Shown one piece after another: positions 8,019 through 16,904 of a stretch of DNA of 64,000 nt (its first letter is position 1; each line of letters opens with the position of its first letter). The position numbers were made by a program, and so were the translations under genes. This stretch comes from Corallococcus sp. NCRR. GTDB lineage: Bacteria; Myxococcota; Myxococcia; Myxococcales; Myxococcaceae. Below the pieces are notes generated by a model. The model ran no database searches, had not been told where the DNA came from, and saw only the letters and a program-made list of their open reading frames with translations. Where the stretch lies: positions 9,655,461 through 9,719,460 of the forward strand of contig NZ_CP114039.1 in NCBI RefSeq assembly GCF_026965535.1, given 5' to 3'.

Positions 8019-8789
8019 ATGAGCTCCGCGGTTTCCCACAGCCTGCTGGTGTCACGGCCCACGCGGCTGTCGCGCTTCCTCGTCGTCTCCGTCGTGGGAC
8101 ACGTGGCGGTGGTCGCGGCGGCGCTGCTCTACGCGAACTTCACGTCCGCGCCGAAGCTGAACCTGGACCAGAAGCCCATCAACGCGTCGCTGGTGCGGCT
8201 GGGCAAGCCGCGCGACCCCAAGCTGCTGCCGCGCAAGGAAGTGGCGCAGCCGCCGCCCAAGGAGGTCGTGGCGAAGCCCACGCCCACGCCTCCCGCGGAA
8301 ACGCCCGCGCCCTCCCCGGCCGCCGTGGCGGTGCCCGGCGTGAAGCCCGCCCCGGCCCCCGCGCCCCAGAAGGGAGAGGCGTCCGCGGAGGACCGGCGCA
8401 AGAAGCTCTTCGGCGCGTTCGACAAGTCCGCGAAGCCCACGGAGCCGGAGGAGCTGGAGGGCGCCGAGGACGGCGACCCGGACGGTGACTCCGCGGTGGC
8501 GGAGGGCGAGCGGTACTACGGCCTTTTGAAGTCCCAGGTGCGCCGTCACTACAACGTGGCGGACACCATCCCCGACGCGGAGCGCCTGTACCTCAAGGCG
8601 CAGGTGGCCATGAAGCTGGGCCGCGCGGGTGAAGTGCTGGACGTGAGCCTGGCCAAGGCCAGCGGCAACGAGCTGTTCGACGCGGCGGTGGTGGCCGCCG
8701 TGCGCAAGGCCTCCCCCTTCTCTCCTCCCCCCGATGCGCTTCGCGACGCGCTCCAGAAGAACGGCGTCGTCCTGGTGTTCAGCCCATGA
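8019..8789 (+). CDS. TonB/TolA-like energy transducer
   Basis: This 256-residue protein has one N-terminal TM (about 20-42), a proline- and alanine-rich periplasmic spacer (about 70-125; PPPKEVVAKPTPTPPAE), an acidic stretch (EEPEELEGAEDGD region) and a TonB C-terminal fold (about 160-256) with YYGLLKSQVRRHYN and KASPFSPPP. It would carry force from TolQ/TolR to the outer-membrane side. Its position between tolR and tolB suggests a TolA role, although the C-terminal domain looks like generic TonB_C. The stop overlaps the tolB ATG by four bases. Confidence 0.85.
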   Translation: MSSAVSHSLLVSRPTRLSRFLVVSVVGHVAVVAAALLYANFTSAPKLNLDQKPINASLVRLGKPRDPKLLPRKEVAQPPPKEVVAKPTPTPPAETPAPSPAAVAVPGVKPAPAPAPQKGEASAEDRRKKLFGAFDKSAKPTEPEELEGAEDGDPDGDSAVAEGERYYGLLKSQVRRHYNVADTIPDAERLYLKAQVAMKLGRAGEVLDVSLAKASGNELFDAAVVAAVRKASPFSPPPDALRDALQKNGVVLVFSP

Positions 8790-10075
8790 AAGCCCTCCTG
8801 CTGTCGCTCCTCCTCGTCCCCGCGCTGGCGCTGGCGCAGGCGCCCGTCATCGAAATCTCCGGCGCGAACTTCCGTCCGCTGCCGCTCGCGGCCCCCGCGC
8901 CCGTGGTGCAGGAGGGCGCGGACAAGAAGTCCGCCCAGTCCTTCGACACCGCCTTCACGTACGACCTCACCGCCTCCGGCATCTTCCAGGTGCTGGACCG
9001 CAACAGCTTCACCGCGGACGCCAAGGAGGGCATGACGGCGGGCAGCATCAACTTCAGCCGCTGGGCGGACGTGGGCGCGGAGTCGCTGGTGAAGGTGTCG
9101 CTCGCGCAGGACGGCGGCGCGCTGCGCGGCGAGCTGCGCCTGTTCAGCGTGGCCACGGGCAAGGAGGAGCTGAAGGTGGCCAAGGACGCGCCGGCCGGGG
9201 AGCCCCGGCAGTTGGCGCACACGCTGGCGGACGCGCTCTACCGGCACTTCACGCGCGAGCCGAGCCCCTTCCTGTCCCGCATCACCTACGTGCGCAAGGC
9301 GGGCGCCAACCGCGACGTGTTCGTGGCGGACTGGGACGGCATGAGCGCGCAGGCGCTCACCAAGGGGGGCACGCACATCCTCCCCACGCTCAGCCCGTCC
9401 GGCCAGGTGGCGTACACGTCCTACCGGAAGAACCGGCCGGACATCTACGTGCAGTCTCCCGGCGGCGAGGCGAAGCCGCTGGTGACCGAGGGCCAGATGG
9501 CCACGGGCATCGCGTACTCGCCGGACGGCAAGCGCATCGCCTACGCGCTGGCGGAGGGTGAGAGCGCGCAAATCTACGTCGCCTCGGCGGACGGCTCCGG
9601 CGCGAAGGCCATCACGGACACGCCCTACGGCCTCAACACCAGCCCCACCTGGTCGCCGGACGGCAAGCGCATCGCGTTCGTGTCCAACCGGGGCGGCAGC
9701 CCGCAGGTGTACGTGATGAACGCGGACGGCTCCGGCGTGAAGCGGCTCACCTTCCAGGGCAACTACAACCAGACGCCGGACTGGTCGCCGCGCGGGGACC
9801 TCATCGCCTTCACCGCTCGCGACGAGCGCAACGCGTTCGACCTCTTCACCGTCAACGTGGACACGGGCAAGGTGACGCGCCTCACGCAGGACCAGGGCAA
9901 CAACGAGGAGCCCACCTTCTCCCCCAACGGCCGGCTCATCATGTTCAGCACCAACCGCAACGGCGCCGCGCACCTGTGGGTGATGACCGCCGACGGGAAC
10001 AACCAGGTGCCGCTGCCCATGGAGAAGGGCTCCTGGCTGACCCCGGACTGGGGCAACGCTCCGGCGGCGAAGTAG
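8786..10075 (+). CDS. tolB: Tol-Pal system beta-propeller protein TolB
   Basis: The 429-residue periplasmic protein has a cleavable signal (LLLSLLLVPALALAQA). An N-terminal alpha/beta domain (about 30-150) is followed by a C-terminal six-bladed propeller. The WD40-like PD40 repeats are plain: YSPDGKRIAYA, WSPDGKRIAFVSN, WSPRGDLIAFTA and FSPNGRLIMFST. TolB binds Pal and other outer-membrane lipoproteins. It is translationally coupled to the upstream gene (ATGA). In many bacteria pal follows tolB; here the next gene is an unrelated aminotransferase, so pal must lie elsewhere. Confidence 0.95.
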   Translation: MKALLLSLLLVPALALAQAPVIEISGANFRPLPLAAPAPVVQEGADKKSAQSFDTAFTYDLTASGIFQVLDRNSFTADAKEGMTAGSINFSRWADVGAESLVKVSLAQDGGALRGELRLFSVATGKEELKVAKDAPAGEPRQLAHTLADALYRHFTREPSPFLSRITYVRKAGANRDVFVADWDGMSAQALTKGGTHILPTLSPSGQVAYTSYRKNRPDIYVQSPGGEAKPLVTEGQMATGIAYSPDGKRIAYALAEGESAQIYVASADGSGAKAITDTPYGLNTSPTWSPDGKRIAFVSNRGGSPQVYVMNADGSGVKRLTFQGNYNQTPDWSPRGDLIAFTARDERNAFDLFTVNVDTGKVTRLTQDQGNNEEPTFSPNGRLIMFSTNRNGAAHLWVMTADGNNQVPLPMEKGSWLTPDWGNAPAAK

Positions 10076-10095
10076 TCCGTCACGGCGGGCGTCCG

Positions 10096-10124
10096 TTGAC
10101 AGGGGGGACGCGCCGGGGTGCATT
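10096..10124 (+). promoter_or_regulatory. Promoter candidate for a near-leaderless mRNA
   Basis: A perfect TTGACA (10096-10101) is followed after exactly 17 bp by TGCATT (10119-10124). The predicted start lies about 3 bases before the ATG at 10134, with no Shine-Dalgarno between them. Confidence 0.45.
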
Positions 10125-10133
10125 GCGCGCCTC

Positions 10134-11330
10134 ATGAGCGCTCCCCTCCCCGCCCACAAGACCCACTGGGGGTTGGACCCCCAGGTCGTCTTCCTCAACC
10201 ACGGCTCGTTCGGCGCCTGCCCCAGGCCGGTGCTCCAGCACCAGTCGGAGCTGCGGGCCCGGCTGGAGTCGGAGCCCGTGCGCTTCCTCGCGCGTGAGCT
10301 GGAGCCGCTCCTGAACGAGGCGCGCGCCGCGCTCGGGGCGTTCGTGGGCGCGGACCCGGATGATCTGGCGTTCGTGCCCAACGCCACCACGGGCGTGAAC
10401 ACCGTGCTGCGCAACCTGCGCTTCCAGCCCGGCGACGAGTTGCTCACCACGGACAACGAATACAACGCGTCAAAGAACGCGCTGGACGTGGTCGCCGCCG
10501 AAAAGGGCGTGAAGGTGGTGGTGGCGAAGCTGCCCTGGCCCGTGACGTCGCCGGAGTCGGTGGTGGACGCGGTGATGGCGCAGGTGACGCCGCGCACGCG
10601 GCTGTTGCTCGTGGACCACATCACCAGCCAGACGGCGCTGGTCATGCCGCTGGCGGAGCTGGTGCGCCGCTTGCGTGAGCAGGGCGTGGAGACGCTGGTG
10701 GACGGCGCGCACGGGCCGGGCATGGTGCCGCTGGCGCTCCAGGAGCTGGGCGCGGCGTACTACACGGGCAACTGCCACAAGTGGCTGTGCGCGCCCAAGG
10801 GCGCCGCGTTCCTGTACGTGCGCCGCGACCTGCAGCGGGACTTCAAGCCCATGGTGGTGAGCCACGGGCACAACTCGCCGCGCACGGACCGCTCGCGCTT
10901 CCGGCTGGAGTTCGACTGGGTGGGCACGGTCGACCCCACGCCCTTCCTGTGCATCCCCACCGTGATCCGCTTCATGGCGGGACTCGTTCCGGGCGGGTGG
11001 CCGGAGGTGATGGCGTCCAACCGGGAGAAGGTGCTGGACGCCCGGCGGAGGCTGGACGCGAAGCTGGGCAACGCGACGCCGCTGTGCCCGGAGTCCATGG
11101 TGGGCAGCATGGCGTGCGTGGCCCTGCCGGACGGCTTCCCGGAGCGCCCCGAGCCGCCGCTCTACGTGGACCCGCTCCATGTGCGCCTGTTCGAGGAGCA
11201 CCACATCGAAATCCCCGTCACGGCCTGGCCCCGGGCGCCCAGGCGGCACCTGCGGCTGTCCGCGCAGCTGTACAACACCCCGGCGGACTACGAGGCCCTG
11301 GTGCGTGCTTTGGAAGCGCTGCTGCGTTGA
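10134..11330 (+). CDS. Class V aminotransferase (isopenicillin-N-epimerase-like)
   Basis: This is a 398-residue PLP enzyme of fold type I, class V. The N-terminal NHGSFGACPRPVL, the TTDNEYNA segment and DGAHGPG (PLP-ring Asp/His) are typical of the CefD/isopenicillin-N-epimerase-like subgroup. The Schiff-base lysine is Lys216 in GNCHKWLCAPKG. The subgroup includes cysteine desulfurase-like lyases, epimerases and ergothioneine C-S lyases, so the substrate cannot be stated. No beta-lactam or ergothioneine genes are nearby. It follows tolB by 58 bp and appears to have its own promoter. The ppx/gppA gene begins 14 bp downstream. Confidence 0.85.
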   Translation: MSAPLPAHKTHWGLDPQVVFLNHGSFGACPRPVLQHQSELRARLESEPVRFLARELEPLLNEARAALGAFVGADPDDLAFVPNATTGVNTVLRNLRFQPGDELLTTDNEYNASKNALDVVAAEKGVKVVVAKLPWPVTSPESVVDAVMAQVTPRTRLLLVDHITSQTALVMPLAELVRRLREQGVETLVDGAHGPGMVPLALQELGAAYYTGNCHKWLCAPKGAAFLYVRRDLQRDFKPMVVSHGHNSPRTDRSRFRLEFDWVGTVDPTPFLCIPTVIRFMAGLVPGGWPEVMASNREKVLDARRRLDAKLGNATPLCPESMVGSMACVALPDGFPERPEPPLYVDPLHVRLFEEHHIEIPVTAWPRAPRRHLRLSAQLYNTPADYEALVRALEALLR

Positions 11331-11344
11331 GTAGTGTTCGCGGA

Positions 11345-12280
11345 ATGCCTCGCTTCGCATCCATCGATATCGGGACCAACTCCGTGCTGCTGCTGGTGGC
11401 GGACCGCCAGCCGGACGGCCGCTTCCAGGCCGTGGTGGAGCGCGCCGAAATCACCCGCCTGGGCCGGGGCGTGGACACCCACCGCGTGCTGTCCTCCGAA
11501 GGCATGGAGGCCACGCTCTCCGTGCTGGTGGCCTTCGCCAACGAGGCCCGGGAGCTGGGCGCGGAAGCCATCGCCGTGTCCGCCACCAGCGCCGCGCGCG
11601 ACGCGACGAACGGCGCGGACTTCATCGCCCAGGCCAAGGCCCGCGCGGACGTGACGGTGGAGATCATCCCCGGGGAGATGGAGGCGCAGCTGTCCTTCGC
11701 CGCGGTGGCGCAGGACTTCTCCAGCGAGGCCGCGGGGCCGCTGCTGGTGGTGGACATTGGCGGTGGGTCCACGGAGCTCATCTACGGCAGCGACGCCGAC
11801 ACGGTGGCCTTCCGCCACAGCTTCGACGTGGGCGCCGTGCGGCTCACGGAGCGCTACGTGCGCACCGACCCGCTGTCCCCCGACGAGCGCGGCGCCATCG
11901 AGGCGCACCTGCGCGACACCTTCTCCGCCCTGCCCTCGCCTCCCCCCGGCGCCATGCTGGTGGGCGTGGCCGGCACGGTGACGACGCTGTACGCCGTGCA
12001 GCACCAGATGGCGACCTACGACGCGGAAGCGGTCCATGGCGGCACGCTGTCCCGGGGCGAACTGGACGCGCTCACGGACCGGCTGTGCGCCATGCCCCTG
12101 GACGCGCGGCGGACGCTGCCCGGGCTCCAGCCCAAGCGCGCGGACGTCATCCCCGCGGGCGCCCTCATCCTGCGTGAAGTGGTGAAGGCGCTGGGCCTGG
12201 ATGCGTGCCGCGTGAGCGACCGCGGCCTGCGCTGGGGCCTCCTGGCACACCGCTTCGGCTCCGGCTCCTCCCGCTCATGA
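11345..12280 (+). CDS. Ppx/GppA-family phosphatase
   Basis: The 311-residue ASKHA-fold enzyme has the phosphate-1 motif IDIGTNSVLLLVAD at the N-terminus, VVDIGGGSTELIYG (phosphate 2) in the middle and SFDVGAVRLTERYV after it. This is the short form made only of the catalytic Ppx-GppA domain. It acts on polyphosphate and/or pppGpp; sequence alone does not separate the two activities. A GppA role would connect to starvation signalling, which matters in myxobacterial development. The ATG at 11345 fits the family N-terminus (MPRFASIDIG). The stop overlaps the MFS transporter start (ATGA). Confidence 0.9.
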   Translation: MPRFASIDIGTNSVLLLVADRQPDGRFQAVVERAEITRLGRGVDTHRVLSSEGMEATLSVLVAFANEARELGAEAIAVSATSAARDATNGADFIAQAKARADVTVEIIPGEMEAQLSFAAVAQDFSSEAAGPLLVVDIGGGSTELIYGSDADTVAFRHSFDVGAVRLTERYVRTDPLSPDERGAIEAHLRDTFSALPSPPPGAMLVGVAGTVTTLYAVQHQMATYDAEAVHGGTLSRGELDALTDRLCAMPLDARRTLPGLQPKRADVIPAGALILREVVKALGLDACRVSDRGLRWGLLAHRFGSGSSRS

Positions 12281-13557
12281 ACGCCTCCTCCCCCGTCGCT
12301 CCGTCCAGCTCGCACGCCACGCAGTCCGTGCGCGCGGGCTACGCGCTGTTCATCCTCACGCTGATCAACCTGGTCAACTACCTCGACCGGTACATCATCG
12401 CCGTCGCGCTGCCGGAGATTCAGAAGGACTTCGGCATCAACGACGCGCAGTCCGGCCTGCTGGGCACCGTCTTCATCATCGTGTTCATGCTGGCGTCGCC
12501 CCTGGGCGGCTTCCTGGGGGACCGCATCCCCCGCCGGCTCCTGGTCGCGGGGGGCGTCATCCTGTGGAGCCTGGCCACGGGGGCCAGCGGCCTGGCGTCC
12601 AGCTTCACGGCGCTGCTGCTGGCGCGCGCGGTGATTGGCATTGGCGAGGCGGGCTATGGCGCGGTGGCGCCGTCCATCATCTCCGACCTGTATCCGCGCG
12701 AGCAGCGCACGCGGATGCTGTCGTACTTCTACATCGCCATCCCGGTGGGCTCCGCCATGGGCTACGGCCTGGGCGGGTGGCTGACGCAGACGTATTCGTG
12801 GCACGCGGCGTTCTTCGCGGGCGGCGTGCCGGGGCTGGTGCTGGGCACCATGGCGTTCTTCATGCCGGAGCCCCAGCGCGGCGCCATGGACGGGCCGGAC
12901 GCGGCGGTGAAGCTGCCGTTCATGGAGGGCCTCAAGGGGCTGGGCCGCAACATGGCCTTCTGGGCCACGACGGCGGGCTACACGCTGATGACGTTCTCCA
13001 TTGGCGGCCTGGCGTTCTGGATGCCCACGTACCTGGTGCGTGAGCGGCACCTGTGGCTGGAGCACCCGGGCCGCGTGGGCCTGGTGTTCGGCGCCATCAC
13101 GGCGGTGGCGGGCCTCACCGGCACCGTGGCCGGTGGATGGCTGGGCGACAAGATGGACCGCAAGCGCGCGGGTGGCGGCTTGTGGCTGTCCGGCATCGGC
13201 CTGGTGCTCGCGGCGCCGTGCATGTACCTGGCGGTGAACCTGCAGGACACGACGCTGACGTTCGCGGCCATTGGCGTGGCGCAGTTCCTCATCTTCCTCA
13301 ACAGCGGCCCCATCAACGCGGCCATCGTCAACTGCGTGCCGCCCGCGTTCCGCGCCTTCGCCATGGGCCTCAACGTGCTGTGCATCCACATGCTGGGCGA
13401 CGCCATCTCGCCCACGCTCATCGGGCAGATCGCCGACATGTCCAGCCTCCACACCGCCATCGCCATCAACGCGGTGCCGGTGCTGCTGGGCGGCCTGGCG
13501 CTCCTCGTGGGCTCGAGGCTGTTCCGGGACGCGGTGCCCCGCGCGCAGCAGGGCTAG
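12277..13557 (+). CDS. MFS transporter, spinster-like
   Basis: This 426-residue major facilitator has about 12 hydrophobic segments. The first reads ALFILTLINLVNYLDRYII, where the NYLDR motif is typical of spinster-like and related MFS proteins. The loop 2-3 motif is GGFLGDRIPRR and its second-half copy is GGWLGDKMDRK. Substrates of bacterial spinster-like carriers are diverse (organic anions, lipids, drugs) and none can be inferred here. It is translationally coupled to the ppx/gppA gene, an unusual pairing, so transport of a phosphorylated or nucleotide-related compound is conceivable but only a guess. Confidence 0.88.
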   Translation: MNASSPVAPSSSHATQSVRAGYALFILTLINLVNYLDRYIIAVALPEIQKDFGINDAQSGLLGTVFIIVFMLASPLGGFLGDRIPRRLLVAGGVILWSLATGASGLASSFTALLLARAVIGIGEAGYGAVAPSIISDLYPREQRTRMLSYFYIAIPVGSAMGYGLGGWLTQTYSWHAAFFAGGVPGLVLGTMAFFMPEPQRGAMDGPDAAVKLPFMEGLKGLGRNMAFWATTAGYTLMTFSIGGLAFWMPTYLVRERHLWLEHPGRVGLVFGAITAVAGLTGTVAGGWLGDKMDRKRAGGGLWLSGIGLVLAAPCMYLAVNLQDTTLTFAAIGVAQFLIFLNSGPINAAIVNCVPPAFRAFAMGLNVLCIHMLGDAISPTLIGQIADMSSLHTAIAINAVPVLLGGLALLVGSRLFRDAVPRAQQG

Positions 13558-13654
13558 CGCCCAGGTTGAAACGCCCGGGCTTGGAATGCATCCGAGCCCT
13601 GTTCAACGGCGTGGGCAGGTTCACTGCCCGCCAGCGCATGAAGCGGAGGCGTTC

Positions 13655-14506
13655 GTGGCGGTCGCGCATTCACACCCGGTACACGGCTGGGAGACGCCAT
13701 CGAGCACCCTGGTCGTCGCCTGCGGCCACGCCCAGCAGGCGCCCTCCCCCCACGCCTCCTCGCATCCGCAGGCCGTGCTCGCGCTCTACACGGGGGGCCG
13801 GGCGGTCATCGACCAGCGCACCCGGCTGACGGTGTCCGCGGGCGACGTGATGCTCATCCCCGCCGGTGAGAAGCACCGCACGGTGGCGGCCGAGCGGGCG
13901 GAGGTCTGGGGGCTCGGGTTCCATCCGTCCGCCTTCACGCACACGGAGGTGGGGCCCCTGCTGGAGCCCTTCGAGCGCGTGCGCCAGGGCGCCGCCGCCG
14001 TCGTGCCGATTCCGTCCGGGCGCCAGGAGCACCTGGTGCGGCTGTTGTCGGAGCTGCACGCGGAGACGCGCGCACCGCACCGCGCGCTGGGGGAGCAGGT
14101 GACGCGCAGCCTCTTCTCCCTGGTGCTCGCGGAGGTGGGCCGCTCCAGCACGTGGACGCCGGTGGAGTCGCGGGCGTCGCTCGCGGGGGACGCGCTCACG
14201 TTCATTGAACGGCACTGCCTGGAGCCCATCTCGCTGCGCGAGGTGGCCGCCGCCGTGGGCCGTTCCCCCGCGCACGTCACCACCGCGCTGAAGCAGGCCA
14301 CGGGCCGCAGCGTGGTGGAGTGGATCATCTCCGGACGGATGGCGGAGGCGCGGCGGCGGCTGATGTCCACGGACGAGCGCGTGGACATCATCGCGGAGCG
14401 CGTGGGCTACGCGGACCCCACGCACTTCATCCGCCTGTTCCGGCGCGCGGAGGGGCTCACGCCCGCCGCGTGGCGCAAGCAGCACCGCGCGCCGTCCGCG
14501 CACTGA
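13655..14506 (+). CDS. AraC-family transcriptional regulator with cupin-like N-domain
   Basis: The 283-residue protein has an N-terminal cupin-like sensor domain (about 1-120; HSHPVHGWETPSSTL, SAGDVMLIPAGEKHR) and a C-terminal double helix-turn-helix (about 180-283). The latter shows the AraC signature with ISLREVAAAVGRSPAHVTTALK, then ERVGYADPTHFIRLFRRAEGLTPAAWR. GTG at 13655 was chosen because GGAGG lies five bases upstream; an ATG at 13586 is in frame but lacks a ribosome site. It converges on the flavoprotein gene, whose stop is 6 bp away. Its target is unknown; the MFS gene just upstream on the same strand is a candidate. Confidence 0.88.
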   Translation: MAVAHSHPVHGWETPSSTLVVACGHAQQAPSPHASSHPQAVLALYTGGRAVIDQRTRLTVSAGDVMLIPAGEKHRTVAAERAEVWGLGFHPSAFTHTEVGPLLEPFERVRQGAAAVVPIPSGRQEHLVRLLSELHAETRAPHRALGEQVTRSLFSLVLAEVGRSSTWTPVESRASLAGDALTFIERHCLEPISLREVAAAVGRSPAHVTTALKQATGRSVVEWIISGRMAEARRRLMSTDERVDIIAERVGYADPTHFIRLFRRAEGLTPAAWRKQHRAPSAH

Positions 14507-14512
14507 CGGGCT

Positions 14513-15466
14513 TCAGTGCCCCTTCTGCCGTGAGGGGGCGGGCTTCCCCGTCACCTCCGTGTAGCGGCGGTCCGCGTCCTCCAGGATGAGGGCGTGGTTC
14601 ATCATCGCCGCGGCGATGGTGCCCGCGCTGGCCGCCGCGATGGCCGCCTGCATCGGCGTGGTCATGTCGCCCACCGCGACGACGCCGGGCACGGACGTCT
14701 CGCCCGTGGGGCCCACCTTCACGTAGCCCAGGTCATCCAGCTCCAGCCCCAGCCGCGTCACCAGGTCGTGCTGCTTCTGCGGCGGCGCGGAGAACATCAC
14801 GCTCCGGGCGATGCGCGTCCCGTCCTCCAGCTCCACCTCCGCCAGGCGCCCGTCCTTGCCATGCAGCGCGCGGATCCTCCGCTCCTCCAGCGGGATGCCC
14901 AGGGCCTGGAGCCGCTCACGCTGCTCCGCGGGCACCTCGAAGGCGCCGTGGGTGAAGACGATGAGGTCCCTGGACCAGTTCTGGATGATGGGGGCGCCGT
15001 CCAGGTACTGCGGGTTCTTCGCCAGCATGGCGAACGGTTGGTCCTTGATCTCCCAGCCGTGACAGTAGGGACACTGGAAGATGCTGGGCCCCCACAGCTC
15101 CTTGTAGCCGGGGATGTCCATCATGACGTCCACCACGCCCATCGCCAGCAGCAGGCGCCGGGCCTCCACAGACGTGCCGTCGCCCAGGGCCACGCGGAAG
15201 CCGCCCTCGTGCTTCTCCACGGAGCCCACGCGCGTGTCGCGCACCTCCACGTTGGGATAGGCCTTCAGCTGCTCGCGGCTGATGCGCCGGAACTCCGGTG
15301 GCGGGATGCCGTCGCGCGAACCGAAGCCGTGCATGTGCTCCGCCGCCGCGTTGCGCGGCGTGCCCGCGTCACAGAGCAGCACCTTCTTGCGCCCGCGCCC
15401 CAGGTACAGCGCGGCGTTGAGCCCGCCCGGGCCGCCTCCCACGATGACCACGTCGTATGCCGCCAT
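14513..15466 (-). CDS. Thioredoxin-reductase-fold FAD oxidoreductase (CPYCHGWE type)
   Basis: The 317-residue flavoprotein has an FAD-binding GGGPGGLNAALYLGRG motif near the N-terminus, a redox pair Cys132/Cys135 in CPYCHGWE, and an FAD-contact motif VVAVGDMT near the C-terminus. The length equals that of a low-molecular-weight thioredoxin reductase. The CPYCHGWE form is typical of the dithiol-oxidase/disulfide-reductase group (HlmI, GliT relatives) and of related proteins of unknown substrate, rather than of housekeeping TrxB (usually CATC). The NADPH-binding motif is weak. The start at 15466 has GAGGAG upstream. It is monocistronic. Confidence 0.85.
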   Translation of the reverse strand: MAAYDVVIVGGGPGGLNAALYLGRGRKKVLLCDAGTPRNAAAEHMHGFGSRDGIPPPEFRRISREQLKAYPNVEVRDTRVGSVEKHEGGFRVALGDGTSVEARRLLLAMGVVDVMMDIPGYKELWGPSIFQCPYCHGWEIKDQPFAMLAKNPQYLDGAPIIQNWSRDLIVFTHGAFEVPAEQRERLQALGIPLEERRIRALHGKDGRLAEVELEDGTRIARSVMFSAPPQKQHDLVTRLGLELDDLGYVKVGPTGETSVPGVVAVGDMTTPMQAAIAAASAGTIAAAMMNHALILEDADRRYTEVTGKPAPSRQKGH

Positions 15467-15584
15467 TGCCCTGCTCCTCGTGTTGATTCCCTTGGAGAGG
15501 GAACCTAACGACCGGGCCAGGTCCAACAGGAGGGCGGGCCTTTCGACGGCATCGGCGGATCTTCCGGTCCGCCCGCGCCCTCCG

Positions 15585-16904
15585 CTACCGGGCGACGGAC
15601 GCGTCGAGCTTCGGCCGGTACTCCTCCGCCAGTTGCTCCACCTCGCCCGCCAGCCGCTCCCCTTCCGCGAGCAGCCGGGCCTTCAGGCGCTTCCGGTTGC
15701 CCAGCGTGAAGAACAGCTCCAGGTCATGCCGGGTGGCGTCCCAGCGCTCCGCGAAGGACAGCGTGAACAGCGCCAGCGGCGGGATGCCCACGAAGGTCCC
15801 CAGCCCCCACGCCCACCCGCCCCACACCGCCGCGACCGCCGTCAGGCCCCACCACCACACGATGGACACCACCACCGCGGTGAGGAACTTCACCGTGGCC
15901 TGGATGTCCAGCTCCGCCCTGCGCGCCGCCATCCGGGGCAGCGGATACGGAAGCGCGAACACCGCCAGCCCCAGCGCGAACAGCGGCAGCCCGAACACGA
16001 GCCGCGCCAGCGTCTTCACCGCGAACGGCACCACGTTGCCCGGGCGGTACTGCACGGACAGCTCCTCCGGCCGCGTGGCCTGCACCAGCGACATCCGGTG
16101 GCCGAACGAGGACAGGTGCTGATGCAGGCGCGCGTAGCGCTCCGGCTCCTGCGTCCGGAACAGCCGCACCCCGCGCGCCCACAGCCGCAGCCGCTCCGCG
16201 TCCAGCGCGCCGCCCTGGCGGAAGGCGTAGAGCTGCTCCGCCACCTGCACCACCGGCAGGTCCGCCCACTGCTCCAGGTTCAACGTCACCGAGCGCAGGC
16301 CCTCCGCCACCCGCTCCGTCAGCGCGCGCACCGAGTCCTGCTCCGACGCCGCGTCCTTCGGAAGGAAGGCCGTCACGTCGATGGGCGCTCCCTGGTCGAT
16401 GAGCACCTCGCTGCGAAAGACGTTCTTCTCCGCGTAGGTGAGCCCCACCGGGACGATGCGCACCGGGGCGCCCTCGCGCGCGGCGTTGAGCGCAATGCGC
16501 GCCGCCCCCGTCTTCAGCTCCGCCAGCTCCGGCTCCGAGTGGCTCTTGCCCTCCGGGAAGATGGTGATGGCCCGCCCCTGCACGAGCGCGCCCTTCGCCG
16601 CCTCCAGCGTGCCCTCGTTGCGCCCCATCTGCGTCGGGTCGTCCTGCTTGCGATACACCGGCAGCGCGTCCAGCCCCTTCAACAGCCAGCCGATGACGGG
16701 CAGCTTGAACAGCGGCGCCTTGGCCATGAACGTCACCTGGCGCCGCGTGAGGATGAACACCAACGCCGGGTCGATGAGCCCGTTCGGATGGTTGCCCACG
16801 AAGAGCACCGGCCCGGAGGGCGCCTCGCCCGGGGCATTCACCTTCACCCGGTAGAAGAGCCGCAGCGCCAGCGCCACCACCGCCCGCACACACGCGTAGA
16901 ACAC
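15585..16904 (-). CDS. PlsC-type glycerolipid acyltransferase
   Basis: This 439-residue protein has a PlsC/LPLAT domain in its first 220 residues: NHPNGLIDP (the HxxxxD block, here HPNGLID), a substrate-binding segment with LDALPVYRKQDD, and FPEGKSHSEPEL. Length and C-terminal layout differ from plain 1-acyl-glycerol-3-phosphate acyltransferase (about 240 residues). The second half carries two strongly hydrophobic stretches (LVFGLPLFALGLAVFALPYPL and VVVSIVWWWGLTAVAAVWGGWAW regions) and a charged tail. Proteins of this shape occur in myxobacteria and Bacteroidetes. It probably acylates a lysophospholipid or similar acceptor at the inner membrane; the exact acceptor is unknown. It is transcribed alone. 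Confidence 0.85.
   Translation of the reverse strand: MFYACVRAVVALALRLFYRVKVNAPGEAPSGPVLFVGNHPNGLIDPALVFILTRRQVTFMAKAPLFKLPVIGWLLKGLDALPVYRKQDDPTQMGRNEGTLEAAKGALVQGRAITIFPEGKSHSEPELAELKTGAARIALNAAREGAPVRIVPVGLTYAEKNVFRSEVLIDQGAPIDVTAFLPKDAASEQDSVRALTERVAEGLRSVTLNLEQWADLPVVQVAEQLYAFRQGGALDAERLRLWARGVRLFRTQEPERYARLHQHLSSFGHRMSLVQATRPEELSVQYRPGNVVPFAVKTLARLVFGLPLFALGLAVFALPYPLPRMAARRAELDIQATVKFLTAVVVSIVWWWGLTAVAAVWGGWAWGLGTFVGIPPLALFTLSFAERWDATRHDLELFFTLGNRKRLKARLLAEGERLAGEVEQLAEEYRPKLDASVAR

Noticed and set aside
10134-11330. Label of isopenicillin-N epimerase and a beta-lactam pathway
   Set aside because: The PLP fold matches the subgroup, but no beta-lactam or NRPS gene is nearby and the subgroup is functionally mixed.
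13586-14506. Earlier ATG start for the AraC regulator
   Set aside because: No ribosome site precedes it, and the extra residues are not part of the cupin domain; GTG at 13655 has GGAGG at proper spacing.
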